A stretch of 64,000 bases of DNA from Streptomyces cyaneus. GTDB lineage: Bacteria > Actinomycetota > Actinomycetes > Streptomycetales > Streptomycetaceae. Of the stretch, positions 25,352 through 33,392 are shown one piece after another. The notes beneath the pieces are model-generated. The model was not told where the DNA came from. It saw only the letters and a list, made by a program, of their open reading frames with translations, and did not search any database. The stretch lies in contig NZ_RQJW01000011.1 of the NCBI RefSeq assembly GCF_004028635.1, forward strand, positions 62,001 to 126,000, given 5' to 3'. Positions within the stretch are counted from its first letter, which is position 1. Each line of letters opens with the position of its first letter. A program made the position numbers and the translations under genes.

Positions 25352-25776
25352 CAGTTGTCGCCGCGCCGGTCGAAGTCGAACGAGGCGTTCTCGTTGTACG
25401 TCTTGGCGAGCCGGTCGGTGTCCGCGAGCGGCGCGAACGTGTCGCAGGCGCCGTCGTAGTTGCTGCGGTAGAACACCGTGGCGATGCTGTCGACGCTCGC
25501 GTTCCAGAACGAGGCCGCGTTGTTCTTCACGGCCAGGCCCTTACCGGCACCGGACGACAGGAACGTGTAACCGGCGAGGTTGGCCACACCGTCATGCGTA
25601 AAAGCGGTGCGCGACCCCTCCTTGTTGCTGTTGTAGTAGAAGACGGCGCAGTCCTTCTCCCAGTCCGGGCAGGTCGCTCTCGCCTCGGCGTGCGCCATCG
25701 GGGCCATACCCAGCACCGCTACCGCCGCGGCGGGAATGGCGACTGCCATGGACAGGGCCTTGCGTGATGCCTTCAT
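25336..25776 (-). CDS. Secreted peptidase-inhibitor family I36 / beta-gamma-crystallin-like protein
   Basis: The 146-residue protein begins at the ATG at 25776 after GAGGGGG. A Sec signal of ~31 residues ends in AHAEA. The mature part (~115 residues) has one crystallin-like fold: FYYNSNKEGSRTAF, SVDSIATVFYRSNYDGACDTF, and paired Cys. This is the pattern of Streptomyces metalloproteinase-inhibitor-like (SMPI, I36) proteins. A protease inhibitor role is inferred from the family only. Confidence 0.8.
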   Translation of the reverse strand: MKASRKALSMAVAIPAAAVAVLGMAPMAHAEARATCPDWEKDCAVFYYNSNKEGSRTAFTHDGVANLAGYTFLSSGAGKGLAVKNNAASFWNASVDSIATVFYRSNYDGACDTFAPLADTDRLAKTYNENASFDFDRRGDNCYKWD

Positions 25777-26044
25777 GAAATCCCCCTCGTTTTTGAACTT
25801 GCCGATCGGTGGTCAATCCGATGATCGGCGGTCGATTTCGTGAAGAGCCTATGTGGATGACCGGATCACGACAAGCGTTTTCTGGCCACGCAAAAGCGGA
25901 GGCGATGGCTTCGGTTGGACTCCCGCCCGGCCGACCGATGATCAAGCCGCCCGACCGGTTAGCCTGGAGCGTCCAGCGTCGGATCGCGGGCCGGCCGGCC
26001 CGCCGACACGCACACCAGATCTCAGTGAGGGGCGCAAGGATCCC

Positions 26045-26830
26045 GTGCGCATCGCCAGATTCTCCATCGACGGGAACGTCGCCTTCGGCGCGGTCGAGGG
26101 CGACAAGCCGGACGAGCTCGTCCTCGACATCATCAAGGGCATCCCGTTCGCGGACTTCGAGCTCAGCGGCACGAAGGTGCCGCTGAGCAAGGTCAGGCTG
26201 CTGCCCCCGGTGCTCCCCAACAAGGTCGTGGCCTTCGGCCGCAACTACGCCGAGCACGCGCGCGAGCTCGGCAACGAAGTGCCCGACGCCCCGTTCGCCT
26301 TCTTCAAGCCGTCCACCGCGGTGATCGGCCCCGGCGACGACATCCAGTACCCGTCCTTCACCGAGGACCTCCACCACGAGGCCGAGCTGGCCGTCGTCAT
26401 CGGCCGCATGTGCCGCGAGGTCCCGCGCGAGCGCGTCAAGGACGTGATCTTCGGCTTCACCTGCGCCAACGACATCACCGCCCGTGACGTCCAAAAGCGC
26501 GAGAAGCAGTGGGCGCGGGCCAAGGGCTTCGACACCTCCTGCCCGCTGGGCCCCTGGGTGGAGACGGACCTGGACCTCGCCAAGGCGTCCGACCTGACCA
26601 TCCAGCTCACCGTCAACGGCGAACAACGCCAGCTCGGCCGCACCAGCGAGATGATCCACTCGATCGAGGATCTGATCGTCAACATCTCCGAGGCCATGAC
26701 GCTGCTCCCCGGCGACGTGATCCTCACGGGTACCCCGGCAGGCGTCGGGCCCCTCTCCGTCGGCGACGAGGTCGCCGTCACCATCGAAGGCATCGGCACT
26801 CTCACCAACAAGGTTGTCAAGCGTGGCTAG
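26045..26830 (+). CDS. Fumarylacetoacetate hydrolase family protein
   Basis: The GTG at 26045 follows AAGGA closely, giving 261 residues. The FAH fold is clear: NKVVAFGRNYAEHARELG, PFAFFKPSTAVIGPGDDI, the metal-binding HHEAELAVVIGR, GFTCANDITARDVQ and LLPGDVILTGTPAGVGPL. Such enzymes are divalent-metal C-C hydrolases or decarboxylases of acylpyruvates or homoprotocatechuate intermediates; the substrate here is unknown. The stop overlaps the gltX start by 8 nt, so the two form an operon, an arrangement kept in Streptomyces. Confidence 0.92.
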   Translation: MRIARFSIDGNVAFGAVEGDKPDELVLDIIKGIPFADFELSGTKVPLSKVRLLPPVLPNKVVAFGRNYAEHARELGNEVPDAPFAFFKPSTAVIGPGDDIQYPSFTEDLHHEAELAVVIGRMCREVPRERVKDVIFGFTCANDITARDVQKREKQWARAKGFDTSCPLGPWVETDLDLAKASDLTIQLTVNGEQRQLGRTSEMIHSIEDLIVNISEAMTLLPGDVILTGTPAGVGPLSVGDEVAVTIEGIGTLTNKVVKRG

Positions 26831-28298
26831 CGCACCCGTCCGCGTACGTTTCTGCCCCTCGCCCACCGGTAACCCCCACGTGGGCCTGGTCCGCACCGCC
26901 CTGTTCAACTGGGCGTTCGCCCGGCACCACCAGGGCACGCTCGTCTTCCGCATCGAGGACACCGACGCGGCCCGCGACTCCGAGGAGTCGTACAACCAGC
27001 TGCTCGACTCGATGCGCTGGCTCGGCTTCGACTGGGACGAGGGCCCCGAGGTCGGTGGCCCGCACGCGCCGTACCGCCAGTCGCAGCGCATGGACCTCTA
27101 CAAGGAGGTCGCGGCCAAGCTCCTGGGCGGCGGTTACGCGTACCACTGCTACTGCTCCCAGGAGGAGCTGGACACCCGCCGCGAGGCCGCCCGCGCGGCA
27201 GGCAAGCCCTCCGGCTACGACGGCCACTGCCGCGAGCTGACCGACGCGCAGGTCGAGGAGTACAAGGCCCAGGGCCGCACCCCGATCGTCCGCTTCCGCA
27301 TGCCCGACGAGACGATCACCTTCACGGACCTGGTCCGCGGCGAGCTGACCTTCACCCCGGAGAACGTCCCGGACTACGGCATCGTCCGCGCGAACGGCGC
27401 CCCGCTGTACACGCTCGTCAACCCGGTCGACGACGCCCTGATGGAGATCACCCACGTCCTGCGCGGCGAGGACCTGCTCTCCTCGACGCCTCGTCAGATC
27501 GCCCTGTACAAGGCGCTGTTGGAGCTGGGCATCGCCAAGGGCATCCCTGAGTTCGGTCACCTGCCGTACGTGATGGGCGAGGGCAACAAGAAGCTCTCCA
27601 AGCGCGACCCGCAGTCCTCGCTCAACCTCTACCGCGAGCGCGGCTTCCTCCCCGAGGGCCTCCTCAACTACCTCTCCCTGCTCGGCTGGTCGCTCTCCGC
27701 CGACCAGGACATCTTCACGACGGACGAGATGGTCGCGGCCTTCGACATCGCCGACGTGCAGCCCAACCCGGCCCGCTTCGACCTGAAGAAGTGCGAGTCG
27801 ATCAACGGCGACCACATCCGTCTGCTGGATGTGAAGGACTTCACCGAGCGCTGCCGCCCGTGGCTCCAGGCCCCGTTCGCCCCCTGGGCCCCGGAGGCCT
27901 TCGACGAGGTGAAGTGGCAGGCGATCGCCCCGCACGCCCAGACCCGTCTGAAGGTGCTGTCGGAGATCACGGACAACGTCGACTTCCTGTTCCTGCCGGA
28001 GCCGGTGCAGGACGAGGCGAGCTGGACCAAGGCCATGAAGGAGGGCTCGGACGCCCTCCTGCGCACGGCCCGCGAGAAACTGGACACGGCCGACTGGACC
28101 TCCCCGGAGTCGCTGAAGGAGGCCGTCCTGGCCGCCGGCGAGGCCCACGGCCTCAAGCTCGGCAAGGCCCAGGCCCCCGTCCGCGTGGCCGTCACCGGCC
28201 GCACGGTCGGTCTGCCCCTCTTCGAGTCCCTCGAGGTCCTGGGCAAGGAGAAGACCCTGGCCCGGATCGACGCGGCGCTGGCGAAGCTGGCCGCGTAG
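26823..28298 (+). CDS. gltX: Glutamyl-tRNA synthetase
   Basis: The 491-residue class I synthetase begins at the GTG at 26823 inside the previous gene. The HIGH-equivalent is SPTGNPHVGLVRT near residue 12 and the KMSKS-equivalent is KKLSKRDP near 250. The Glu/tRNA binding part reads FRIEDTDAARDSEES. A Cys-x-Cys with Cys/His (YHCYCSQEEL, DGHCREL) is seen in the acceptor-binding domain. Actinobacteria charge tRNA-Gln through Glu-tRNA-Gln amidation, so this enzyme probably charges both tRNA types, including those encoded at 31552-32012. Confidence 0.97.
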   Translation: MASAPVRVRFCPSPTGNPHVGLVRTALFNWAFARHHQGTLVFRIEDTDAARDSEESYNQLLDSMRWLGFDWDEGPEVGGPHAPYRQSQRMDLYKEVAAKLLGGGYAYHCYCSQEELDTRREAARAAGKPSGYDGHCRELTDAQVEEYKAQGRTPIVRFRMPDETITFTDLVRGELTFTPENVPDYGIVRANGAPLYTLVNPVDDALMEITHVLRGEDLLSSTPRQIALYKALLELGIAKGIPEFGHLPYVMGEGNKKLSKRDPQSSLNLYRERGFLPEGLLNYLSLLGWSLSADQDIFTTDEMVAAFDIADVQPNPARFDLKKCESINGDHIRLLDVKDFTERCRPWLQAPFAPWAPEAFDEVKWQAIAPHAQTRLKVLSEITDNVDFLFLPEPVQDEASWTKAMKEGSDALLRTAREKLDTADWTSPESLKEAVLAAGEAHGLKLGKAQAPVRVAVTGRTVGLPLFESLEVLGKEKTLARIDAALAKLAA

Positions 28299-28311
28299 CA
28301 CGTTCACGGTG

Positions 28312-28338
28312 GGGCGGCGTCCGGTTCGGGCGCCGCCC
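28312..28338 (+). terminator. Terminator after gltX
   Basis: GGGCGGCG (28312-28319) pairs with CGCCGCCC (28331-28338), 13 nt after the stop. Confidence 0.65.
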
Positions 28339-28414
28339 TTCGCATGTCCGCCCAGCCGTCACCGGGAGTTCACCCTTCCGGCCAACAACCGCTTGCCGAC
28401 GGGCCGTTGGATGC

Positions 28415-28458
28415 TCCCCGTGCACATGATGCGCATGTGCACCTTGTTGCACGGGGAG
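28415..28458 (+). promoter_or_regulatory. Leader with two mutually exclusive hairpins masking the ribosome site
   Basis: Stem A is GTGCACATG (28420-28428) with CATGTGCAC (28434-28442). Stem B is TCCCCGTGCA-type (28415-28424) with TGCACGGGGA (28448-28457). They share bases 28420-28424, so they compete. Stem B buries the GGGGAGG ribosome site just before the GTG at 28465. This looks like a translational switch or an operator. Confidence 0.45.
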
Positions 28459-28464
28459 GGGAAC

Positions 28465-30678
28465 GTGACTCGTTCACGAAGACTTGCCAAGGTGGCGCTC
28501 AGCGGGGCGGTGGCCCTGACGTGTGCCCTGCCGATCACACCTGCGCAGGCCGCGGACGCGCCCGTGGGGACGGTCCGGCTCAGCTCGGAGAAGCGGATCG
28601 AGATCACGTACCTGTGGGCCGGCGCGTCCGGTTTCCAGTACCGGCCGACCGTCGGCGGCTCCACCACCTGGGTGGAGTACCCGGACGTCGTACCGCCCGC
28701 GCACGCGGGCCCCGACGACCTCGCCACCGGCACCGACGTCGTCACCACCCGCAGCGGCTCCACGGTCACACAGAAGCACCGCTCCACAGGCGCGACCGCC
28801 ACCGTCACGATCCCGTCCGGCCAGGCCTACAAGGCCGCAGTCGGCTGGAGCGTGCTGACTCAGGACACGGGCGGAGCCCTGCACGTCCTGCGCGCCGCCG
28901 CCGACGGGACCACCACGGACGTTCCGGTCACCGGGCTCCCGACGGGCGCCCAGATCACCGCCTACGTCACCGGCGGCTCGGTCCGCAGTCTCGCCGTGGT
29001 CCACGCGCTGGACGGCACGACGTCCGTCGGCCTCGTCGACCTCGCGGACGGTGCCTTCCGTACGTACGTCACCGGCCTGCGCGCAGACTCGGATGTCGTC
29101 TTCAACGACCGCTGGCTGGTCGCCGACTGGAAGGCGATCCGCGTCGACGCCGAGTCCGGCACCCAGCCCACCGCGGTCACCGGACTGCCCGGTCGGCTCG
29201 AAGCCGTCGTGGGTGACCAAGTCCTCGCCGGAAAGCCGGACTTCCTCCCGGCCGGCACCCAGCCCGCACTCAACGCCCGCTCCCTCGTGACCGGGGCCGT
29301 GAGCACCGTGCTCACCCCGTCCTTCGGCGGCATCGGCCCGACCCTGGACGGCGGCGCACTCGCCACCGCCGGCCCCTCCAGCCTCGACTGGAACGTCCAC
29401 CGGATCACGCCCACCGAGGACGGCGGAGCCGCCACCGAGAAGGTGGCCCGGATCCAGCCGTCCCCGACCGGTGTCGACGGACTGGCCCTCGCCGGCGGCG
29501 AGTTGTTCCTGTTCGGCAGGACGACCGGCGGCGGCTACCCCCGCTTCAACAGCTTTCAGCTGGACGCGACGGGCAGGCCCACCGGTCAGCAGACCCCTCG
29601 CAGTCCAGCACTGAGCGAGGTCACCTGCCTCACCGGCGACGCCGCCTGCCCCCAGCTGGAGGCCCTGGGCGACGGCCGCGTCGCCTACCTCTGGACCAAC
29701 GCCGAAGGCCGGGAATTCGTCGCCAACGTCGGCCTGGACGCCACCGGCACCCGCACCGAGCCCATGGACGATGCCGGCGGCCGCATCCCCGGCGGCACCG
29801 GCCGATACGTGCTCTACAACGGCGGCTCCGGTACCCAGAAGGTCGTCGACTTCCCGAGCGGTACGACCGACGGCGAGACCACCCTCAGCAGGCCCCGCAC
29901 CGCCGCCGCCGTCTGGGGCCAGGTGATGTGGACCCCCGGCAGCACCCAGGGCTCCGTCGTCGGAAAGCACCTCAAGACCGGCCAGACGCTCGCCACCGTC
30001 GCCACGGGCGCCCCCTGCGCCCCCACCGACATCCAGGCCGTGAACACCTGGCTGTACTGGTCCTGCGGCGGCAACGCGGGCATCTACGACCGAGCGGCCA
30101 ACCGCAGCATCACGGTCCCGGCCGACAACGGCCCGGCCCGCCTCGCCGACGGCTTCCTGCTCCGCGAGAACCGCACCACCCACGAACTGCTGCTCACCGA
30201 CTTCCACACCGGAACGGCGGCCACCCGCACCCTGGTCAAGCTGCCCACCGCCGACCAGAACGCCGGCGGCAGCAACGGCCGCTGGGCCGTCGACCGCTTC
30301 GGCGGCCACATCGCCTACCTCAACGGCACCTACGGCGAGGTCTCGATCGTCCCCAGCGGCGTCCCCGCCTCGGCGCTCGCGCAGATGGAGTCCCAGACCG
30401 ACGCGGTGCCGGGCGGCCCGACGAAGGCGAACCCCTGGCAGCCCGTCTGGCAGCTCAACAAGCCCGCCACCTGGACCCTCACCCTGAGCAACAGCAGCGG
30501 CACGGTGGTCCGCACCCTCACCGGCAGTACCAAGGGCGCCGCCGTCCGCGCCGCCTGGGACGGCTACTGGGGCGACGGCCGCCGCGTCACCGGCACGTAC
30601 ACCTGGAAGCTGACCGCCGAGCCACGCGACAACGCGGGTTCCGCTCTCACCACGACCGGCACGACCACGGTCAACTGA
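28465..30678 (+). CDS. Secreted beta-propeller-like protein with C-terminal FlgD/Ig-like domain
   Basis: The GTG at 28465 is chosen for its GGAGGGG ribosome site. The 737-residue protein has a basic signal peptide ending QAADA (~30). About 560 residues of repeating beta units follow (GG..L...G, VAYLWTNAEG, YVLYNGGSG, LYWSCGGNAGIYD, GRWAVDRFGGHIAYLN), reading like a degenerate propeller. The last ~90 residues resemble the FlgD-type Ig domain (TLTLSNSSGTVVRTL, AAWDGYWGDGRRVTGTYTWKL). Such proteins are common in Streptomyces exoproteomes, with unknown roles. Expression may depend on the leader hairpins. Confidence 0.82.
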   Translation: MTRSRRLAKVALSGAVALTCALPITPAQAADAPVGTVRLSSEKRIEITYLWAGASGFQYRPTVGGSTTWVEYPDVVPPAHAGPDDLATGTDVVTTRSGSTVTQKHRSTGATATVTIPSGQAYKAAVGWSVLTQDTGGALHVLRAAADGTTTDVPVTGLPTGAQITAYVTGGSVRSLAVVHALDGTTSVGLVDLADGAFRTYVTGLRADSDVVFNDRWLVADWKAIRVDAESGTQPTAVTGLPGRLEAVVGDQVLAGKPDFLPAGTQPALNARSLVTGAVSTVLTPSFGGIGPTLDGGALATAGPSSLDWNVHRITPTEDGGAATEKVARIQPSPTGVDGLALAGGELFLFGRTTGGGYPRFNSFQLDATGRPTGQQTPRSPALSEVTCLTGDAACPQLEALGDGRVAYLWTNAEGREFVANVGLDATGTRTEPMDDAGGRIPGGTGRYVLYNGGSGTQKVVDFPSGTTDGETTLSRPRTAAAVWGQVMWTPGSTQGSVVGKHLKTGQTLATVATGAPCAPTDIQAVNTWLYWSCGGNAGIYDRAANRSITVPADNGPARLADGFLLRENRTTHELLLTDFHTGTAATRTLVKLPTADQNAGGSNGRWAVDRFGGHIAYLNGTYGEVSIVPSGVPASALAQMESQTDAVPGGPTKANPWQPVWQLNKPATWTLTLSNSSGTVVRTLTGSTKGAAVRAAWDGYWGDGRRVTGTYTWKLTAEPRDNAGSALTTTGTTTVN

Positions 30679-30714
30679 CGGACAGGCTCCCGCCGTCCGA
30701 GTTACCGTCGGATC

Positions 30715-31458
30715 ATGAGCATTCGGGCCGTGGTGTGGGACGTGGACGACACCATTTTCGACTACACCACCGCGGACCGCGTGGGCATGCGCGCGCACCT
30801 GCTGGCCGAGGGCCTGCTCGACGGGTACGACAGCGTCGAGCAGGCCATCGTGCGCTGGCGGGCGATCACCGACGCCCAGTGGGCGCGGTTCTCGGCCGGG
30901 GAGGTCACCTTCCAGGGGCAGCGCCGCGACCGGGTGCGGGTGTTCCTCGGCGAGGAGCTGACCGACGCCGAGGCCGACGCCTGGTTCGAGCGGTACATCG
31001 GGCACTACGAGACCGCCTGGGCCCTCTTCCCCGACGTCCTGCCGGTCCTGGACGCCCTCGCGGCCAGCCACCGGCACGCGGTGCTGTCCAACTCCAGCAT
31101 CCACGTCCAGGACCGTAAGCTGCGCGTGCTCGGCGTGTACGACCGCTTCGAGGCCGTCCTGTGCGCGGCCGAGCTCGGCGTCTCCAAACCGGAGGCCGGC
31201 GCCTTCCACGCCGCCTGCGCCGCGCTGGAGCTCGCCCCGCACCAGGTGGCGTACGTCGGCGATCATCCGGAGATCGACGGGCGGGGCGCCTTGGACGCCG
31301 GGCTGCTGTCGGTGTGGATCGACCGTGACGGGGCGCACACCGGCGTCGACGCGCCCTCCTTGGCGAGCGGCAGTCCGCACCGGATCGCCTCCCTCGCCGA
31401 ACTCCCGGCGCTCCTCGGCGCGGATACCCGTTTTGGAGCCCCGTCCACCTTCGGGTAA
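30715..31458 (+). CDS. HAD-superfamily hydrolase
   Basis: The 247-residue cytosolic phosphatase-like protein has motif I WDVDDTIFDY (Asp9 nucleophile, Asp11), motif II LSNSS, motif III Lys in GVSKPEAGAFH and motif IV VGDHPEIDGRGA. A helical cap lies between motifs I and II, placing it in subfamily I. The substrate is unknown. TACCGT is 6 nt upstream of the ATG and no Shine-Dalgarno is present, so the mRNA may be leaderless. The last codons carry the probable promoter of the tRNA cluster. Confidence 0.9.
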   Translation: MSIRAVVWDVDDTIFDYTTADRVGMRAHLLAEGLLDGYDSVEQAIVRWRAITDAQWARFSAGEVTFQGQRRDRVRVFLGEELTDAEADAWFERYIGHYETAWALFPDVLPVLDALAASHRHAVLSNSSIHVQDRKLRVLGVYDRFEAVLCAAELGVSKPEAGAFHAACAALELAPHQVAYVGDHPEIDGRGALDAGLLSVWIDRDGAHTGVDAPSLASGSPHRIASLAELPALLGADTRFGAPSTFG

Positions 31459-31461
31459 TGT
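31433..31461 (+). promoter_or_regulatory. Probable promoter of the Gln/Glu tRNA cluster
   Basis: TTGGAG (31433-31438) and TAATGT (31456-31461) are 17 bp apart, at the 3' end of the HAD gene and about 85 bp before the first tRNA. Confidence 0.5.
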
Positions 31462-31551
31462 TCTTCCTGCGCCGCCGGGGAGCGGGCCGAGAGGCCGGAA
31501 ACCCGGGGGAGCAAACTAGAACAAGATCCCCCTCAGGGGCTTGCGTTCCAG

Positions 31552-31623
31552 TGGCCTATGGTGTAATTGGCAGCACGACTGATTCTGGTTCAGTTAGTCT
31601 TGGTTCGAGTCCAGGTAGGCCAG
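31552..31623 (+). tRNA. tRNA-Gln (CTG), copy 1
   Basis: 72 nt. The acceptor arms are TGGCCTA/TAGGCCA. The anticodon stem-loop ACTGA-TTCTGGT-TCAGT carries CTG and the T loop is GGTTCGAGTCC. No CCA is encoded. Confidence 0.95.
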
Positions 31624-31644
31624 CTCGCAGAGCTCATCTGCAAC

Positions 31645-31717
31645 GCCCCCGTTGTGTAGCGGCCTAGCACGCTGCCCTCTCAAGGCAGTAGCGCCGGTTC
31701 GAATCCGGTCGGGGGTA
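31645..31717 (+). tRNA. tRNA-Glu (CTC), copy 1
   Basis: 73 nt. The acceptor is GCCCCCG/CGGGGGT. The anticodon arm CTGCC-CTCTCAA-GGCAG carries CTC. It differs from copies 2 and 3 by a compensated base pair (T-A for C-G) in that stem. Confidence 0.95.
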
Positions 31718-31746
31718 CTGATTCCGATCTTCTCGGGATCGCTAGG

Positions 31747-31819
31747 GCCCCCGTTGTGTAGCGGCCTAGCACGCCGCCCTCTCAAGGCGGTAGCGCCGGT
31801 TCGAATCCGGTCGGGGGTA
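31747..31819 (+). tRNA. tRNA-Glu (CTC), copy 2
   Basis: 73 nt with acceptor GCCCCCG/CGGGGGT. The anticodon arm is CCGCC-CTCTCAA-GGCGG. Confidence 0.95.
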
Positions 31820-31839
31820 CTGACTGGTCTAAACCACAT

Positions 31840-31911
31840 TGGTCTATGGTGTAATTGGCAGCACGACTGATTCTGGTTCAGTTAGTCTTGGTTCGAGTCC
31901 AGGTAGACCAG
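31840..31911 (+). tRNA. tRNA-Gln (CTG), copy 2
   Basis: 72 nt. The acceptor is TGGTCTA/TAGACCA and the anticodon is CTG. It differs from copy 1 by a compensated C-G to T-A pair in the acceptor stem. Confidence 0.95.
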
Positions 31912-31939
31912 CTCGGACCTGCGGAAACGCAGGCTCCAC

Positions 31940-32012
31940 GCCCCCGTTGTGTAGCGGCCTAGCACGCCGCCCTCTCAAGGCGGTAGCGCCGGTTCGAATC
32001 CGGTCGGGGGTA
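31940..32012 (+). tRNA. tRNA-Glu (CTC), copy 3
   Basis: 73 nt and identical in body to copy 2. It alone is followed by CCA (32013-32015), so the tail may be encoded. Confidence 0.95.
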
Positions 32013-32018
32013 CCACAT

Positions 32019-32048
32019 GAAGGCCCTTCGCTTCGGCGGAGGGCCTTC
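32019..32048 (+). terminator. Terminator of the tRNA cluster with UUCG loop
   Basis: GAAGGCCCT (32019-32027) pairs with AGGGCCTTC (32040-32048). Pairing continues inward through CGC/GCG to a UUCG tetraloop. Confidence 0.8.
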
Positions 32049-32066
32049 GTCGTGCCCGCCGTCGCT

Positions 32067-32711
32067 CTACTCGAAGCCGTACCGCCGCGTCGTCTCCTCC
32101 TCCTGGGCCAGCCGGTGCAGCGCCTGCAGTACCGGCTCGTTGAGGATCGCCCCCAGGATCGCGAACTCGATCCGCTCCGCCTGCGACGGGTGCGTCTCCA
32201 TGTTGTCCAGGTCGAGGACGGCTGTCCGGTGCATCAACTCGGCGTACGGCGCGAGCAGTTCGGCCCCCCAGTCGTAGCCGAGCCGGCGGAACGCGGCCAC
32301 CGCCACCACCAGTGAGCGGTACGCGGGGGAGATGGTCGTGAGCCGCTTGGCGTTCTCCCAGCCCAGCCGGTCCAGGAGCGCGCCGACCTCCCGCTGAGCG
32401 GCCTGGATGTACTCGTCGTCCTCGTCCGGCTCCGGCACCTGCGGCAGTGCCCACATCGCCGCGCCGAGGCGGATCGCGCGGCCCAGGGAGTCGTCGTCGA
32501 CATGCCCGAGGACCTCCCGGACCGTCGCCACCGGCACCCGCCCGACCTGGATCATCGCGCGCACCAGGCGCAGCCGGCGCAGATGTTCCTCGTCGTAGTC
32601 GGCGGTGCGGGCGTTGATCTGGCGGCCGGGCGCCAACAGCCCTTCGCGCAGGTAGTACTTGATCGTCGCGGTGGGCACCCCACTGCGCTCACTGAGTTCC
32701 GCCAGTCTCAT
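32067..32711 (-). CDS. MerR-family transcriptional regulator
   Basis: The ATG at 32711 (MRLAELSERSGVPT) has GGAAGGG 8 nt upstream and gives 214 residues. The N-terminal winged helix-turn-helix is typical (SGVPTATIKYYLREGLLAPG, DEEHLRRLRLVRAMIQVG). The C-terminal ~120 residues form a helical effector part without the Cys of metal-sensing MerR proteins. The neighbouring DUF4188 gene is divergent, and the 87-bp gap contains inverted repeats that are its probable operator. It probably represses or activates that gene and itself. Confidence 0.9.
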   Translation of the reverse strand: MRLAELSERSGVPTATIKYYLREGLLAPGRQINARTADYDEEHLRRLRLVRAMIQVGRVPVATVREVLGHVDDDSLGRAIRLGAAMWALPQVPEPDEDDEYIQAAQREVGALLDRLGWENAKRLTTISPAYRSLVVAVAAFRRLGYDWGAELLAPYAELMHRTAVLDLDNMETHPSQAERIEFAILGAILNEPVLQALHRLAQEEETTRRYGFE

Positions 32712-32723
32712 CTCTTGCGCCCT

Positions 32724-32777
32724 TCCTTGGGGAGTGCCACTATCCAAGCATTGCCAAGGAGGATAGTGCCGCTATCC
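32724..32777. promoter_or_regulatory. Nested dyads in the MerR/DUF4188 divergent promoter
   Basis: TCCTTGG (32724-32730) mirrors CCAAGGA (32754-32760). CACTATCC (32738-32745) mirrors GGATAGTG (32761-32768). GGATAG-TGCCG-CTATCC (32761-32777) is a third dyad. This is an expected MerR operator location. Confidence 0.5.
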
Positions 32778-32798
32778 GAGGGGAGCCAGGGGGTCGCC

Positions 32799-33320
32799 AT
32801 GTTCGTGAAGCCGACGTTGGGCCGTACGACCGCGGCAGCGGAAGGCGATGTCGTGGTGCTGCTGATCGGTATGCGCATCAACCGTTTCTGGGCCGTGCAT
32901 CACTGGTTCCCGGTCGCCCTGGGCATGCTGCGGATGCTGCGCCAGTTGCAGAAGGCTCCGGAGCGGGGACTGCTCGGGCATGTGATGCTCACGGCCTCAC
33001 CGCGGACGCACTACGTGGTCCAGTACTGGGAGTCCAAGGAGAAGCTCTACGCGTTCGCGAGCTCGCCCGACATGCTCCACCAGCGGGCGTGGGCGCTCTT
33101 CAACCGCAGGGAGCGGGAGGGCAAGGTGCGCGGGCATGTGGGGCAGTGGCACGAGGCCTACGTGGTGCCCGAGGGGTCGTACGAGTCGATCTACGTGGAC
33201 ATGCCGGCGTTCGGACTCGCGGGGGCGCACGGGCAGGTGCCGCTTGAGAAGCGGGGGCGCTACGCGAAGGACCGGTTCGCGCACCGGTCGAAGGCGAAGG
33301 CGGCCGAAGAAGCCAGGTGA
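32799..33320 (+). CDS. DUF4188 family protein
   Basis: The 173-residue protein begins at the ATG at 32799 with AGGGGG 6 nt upstream. The family pattern is an N-terminal beta strand and helix (VVVLLIGMRINRFWAVHHWFPV) followed by RTHYVVQYWESKEKLYAFASSP, WHEAYVVPEGSYESIYVDMP, and a basic tail. The fold resembles dimeric alpha-beta-barrel (heme/monooxygenase-like) proteins. Function is unknown. The divergent MerR regulator suggests induction by a small toxic molecule. Confidence 0.8.
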   Translation: MFVKPTLGRTTAAAEGDVVVLLIGMRINRFWAVHHWFPVALGMLRMLRQLQKAPERGLLGHVMLTASPRTHYVVQYWESKEKLYAFASSPDMLHQRAWALFNRREREGKVRGHVGQWHEAYVVPEGSYESIYVDMPAFGLAGAHGQVPLEKRGRYAKDRFAHRSKAKAAEEAR

Positions 33321-33335
33321 CCGGGGGCTCGGGGG

Positions 33336-33379
33336 AGTGGGGAGGGTTCGCCGCGGCGTTGAGGCGGACCCTCCCCACT
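33336..33379. terminator. Bidirectional terminator between DUF4188 gene and ndgR
   Basis: AGTGGGGAGGGT (33336-33347) is an exact inverse of ACCCTCCCCACT (33368-33379). Five further inner pairs give a stem of about 17 bp between the convergent genes. Confidence 0.8.
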
Positions 33380-33392
33380 GACGTGTCCGACG

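Noticed and set aside
27668-28307. Minus-strand frames opposite gltX and around 28192-28452
   Set aside because: Composition is that of antisense frames and gltX is unambiguous on the plus strand.
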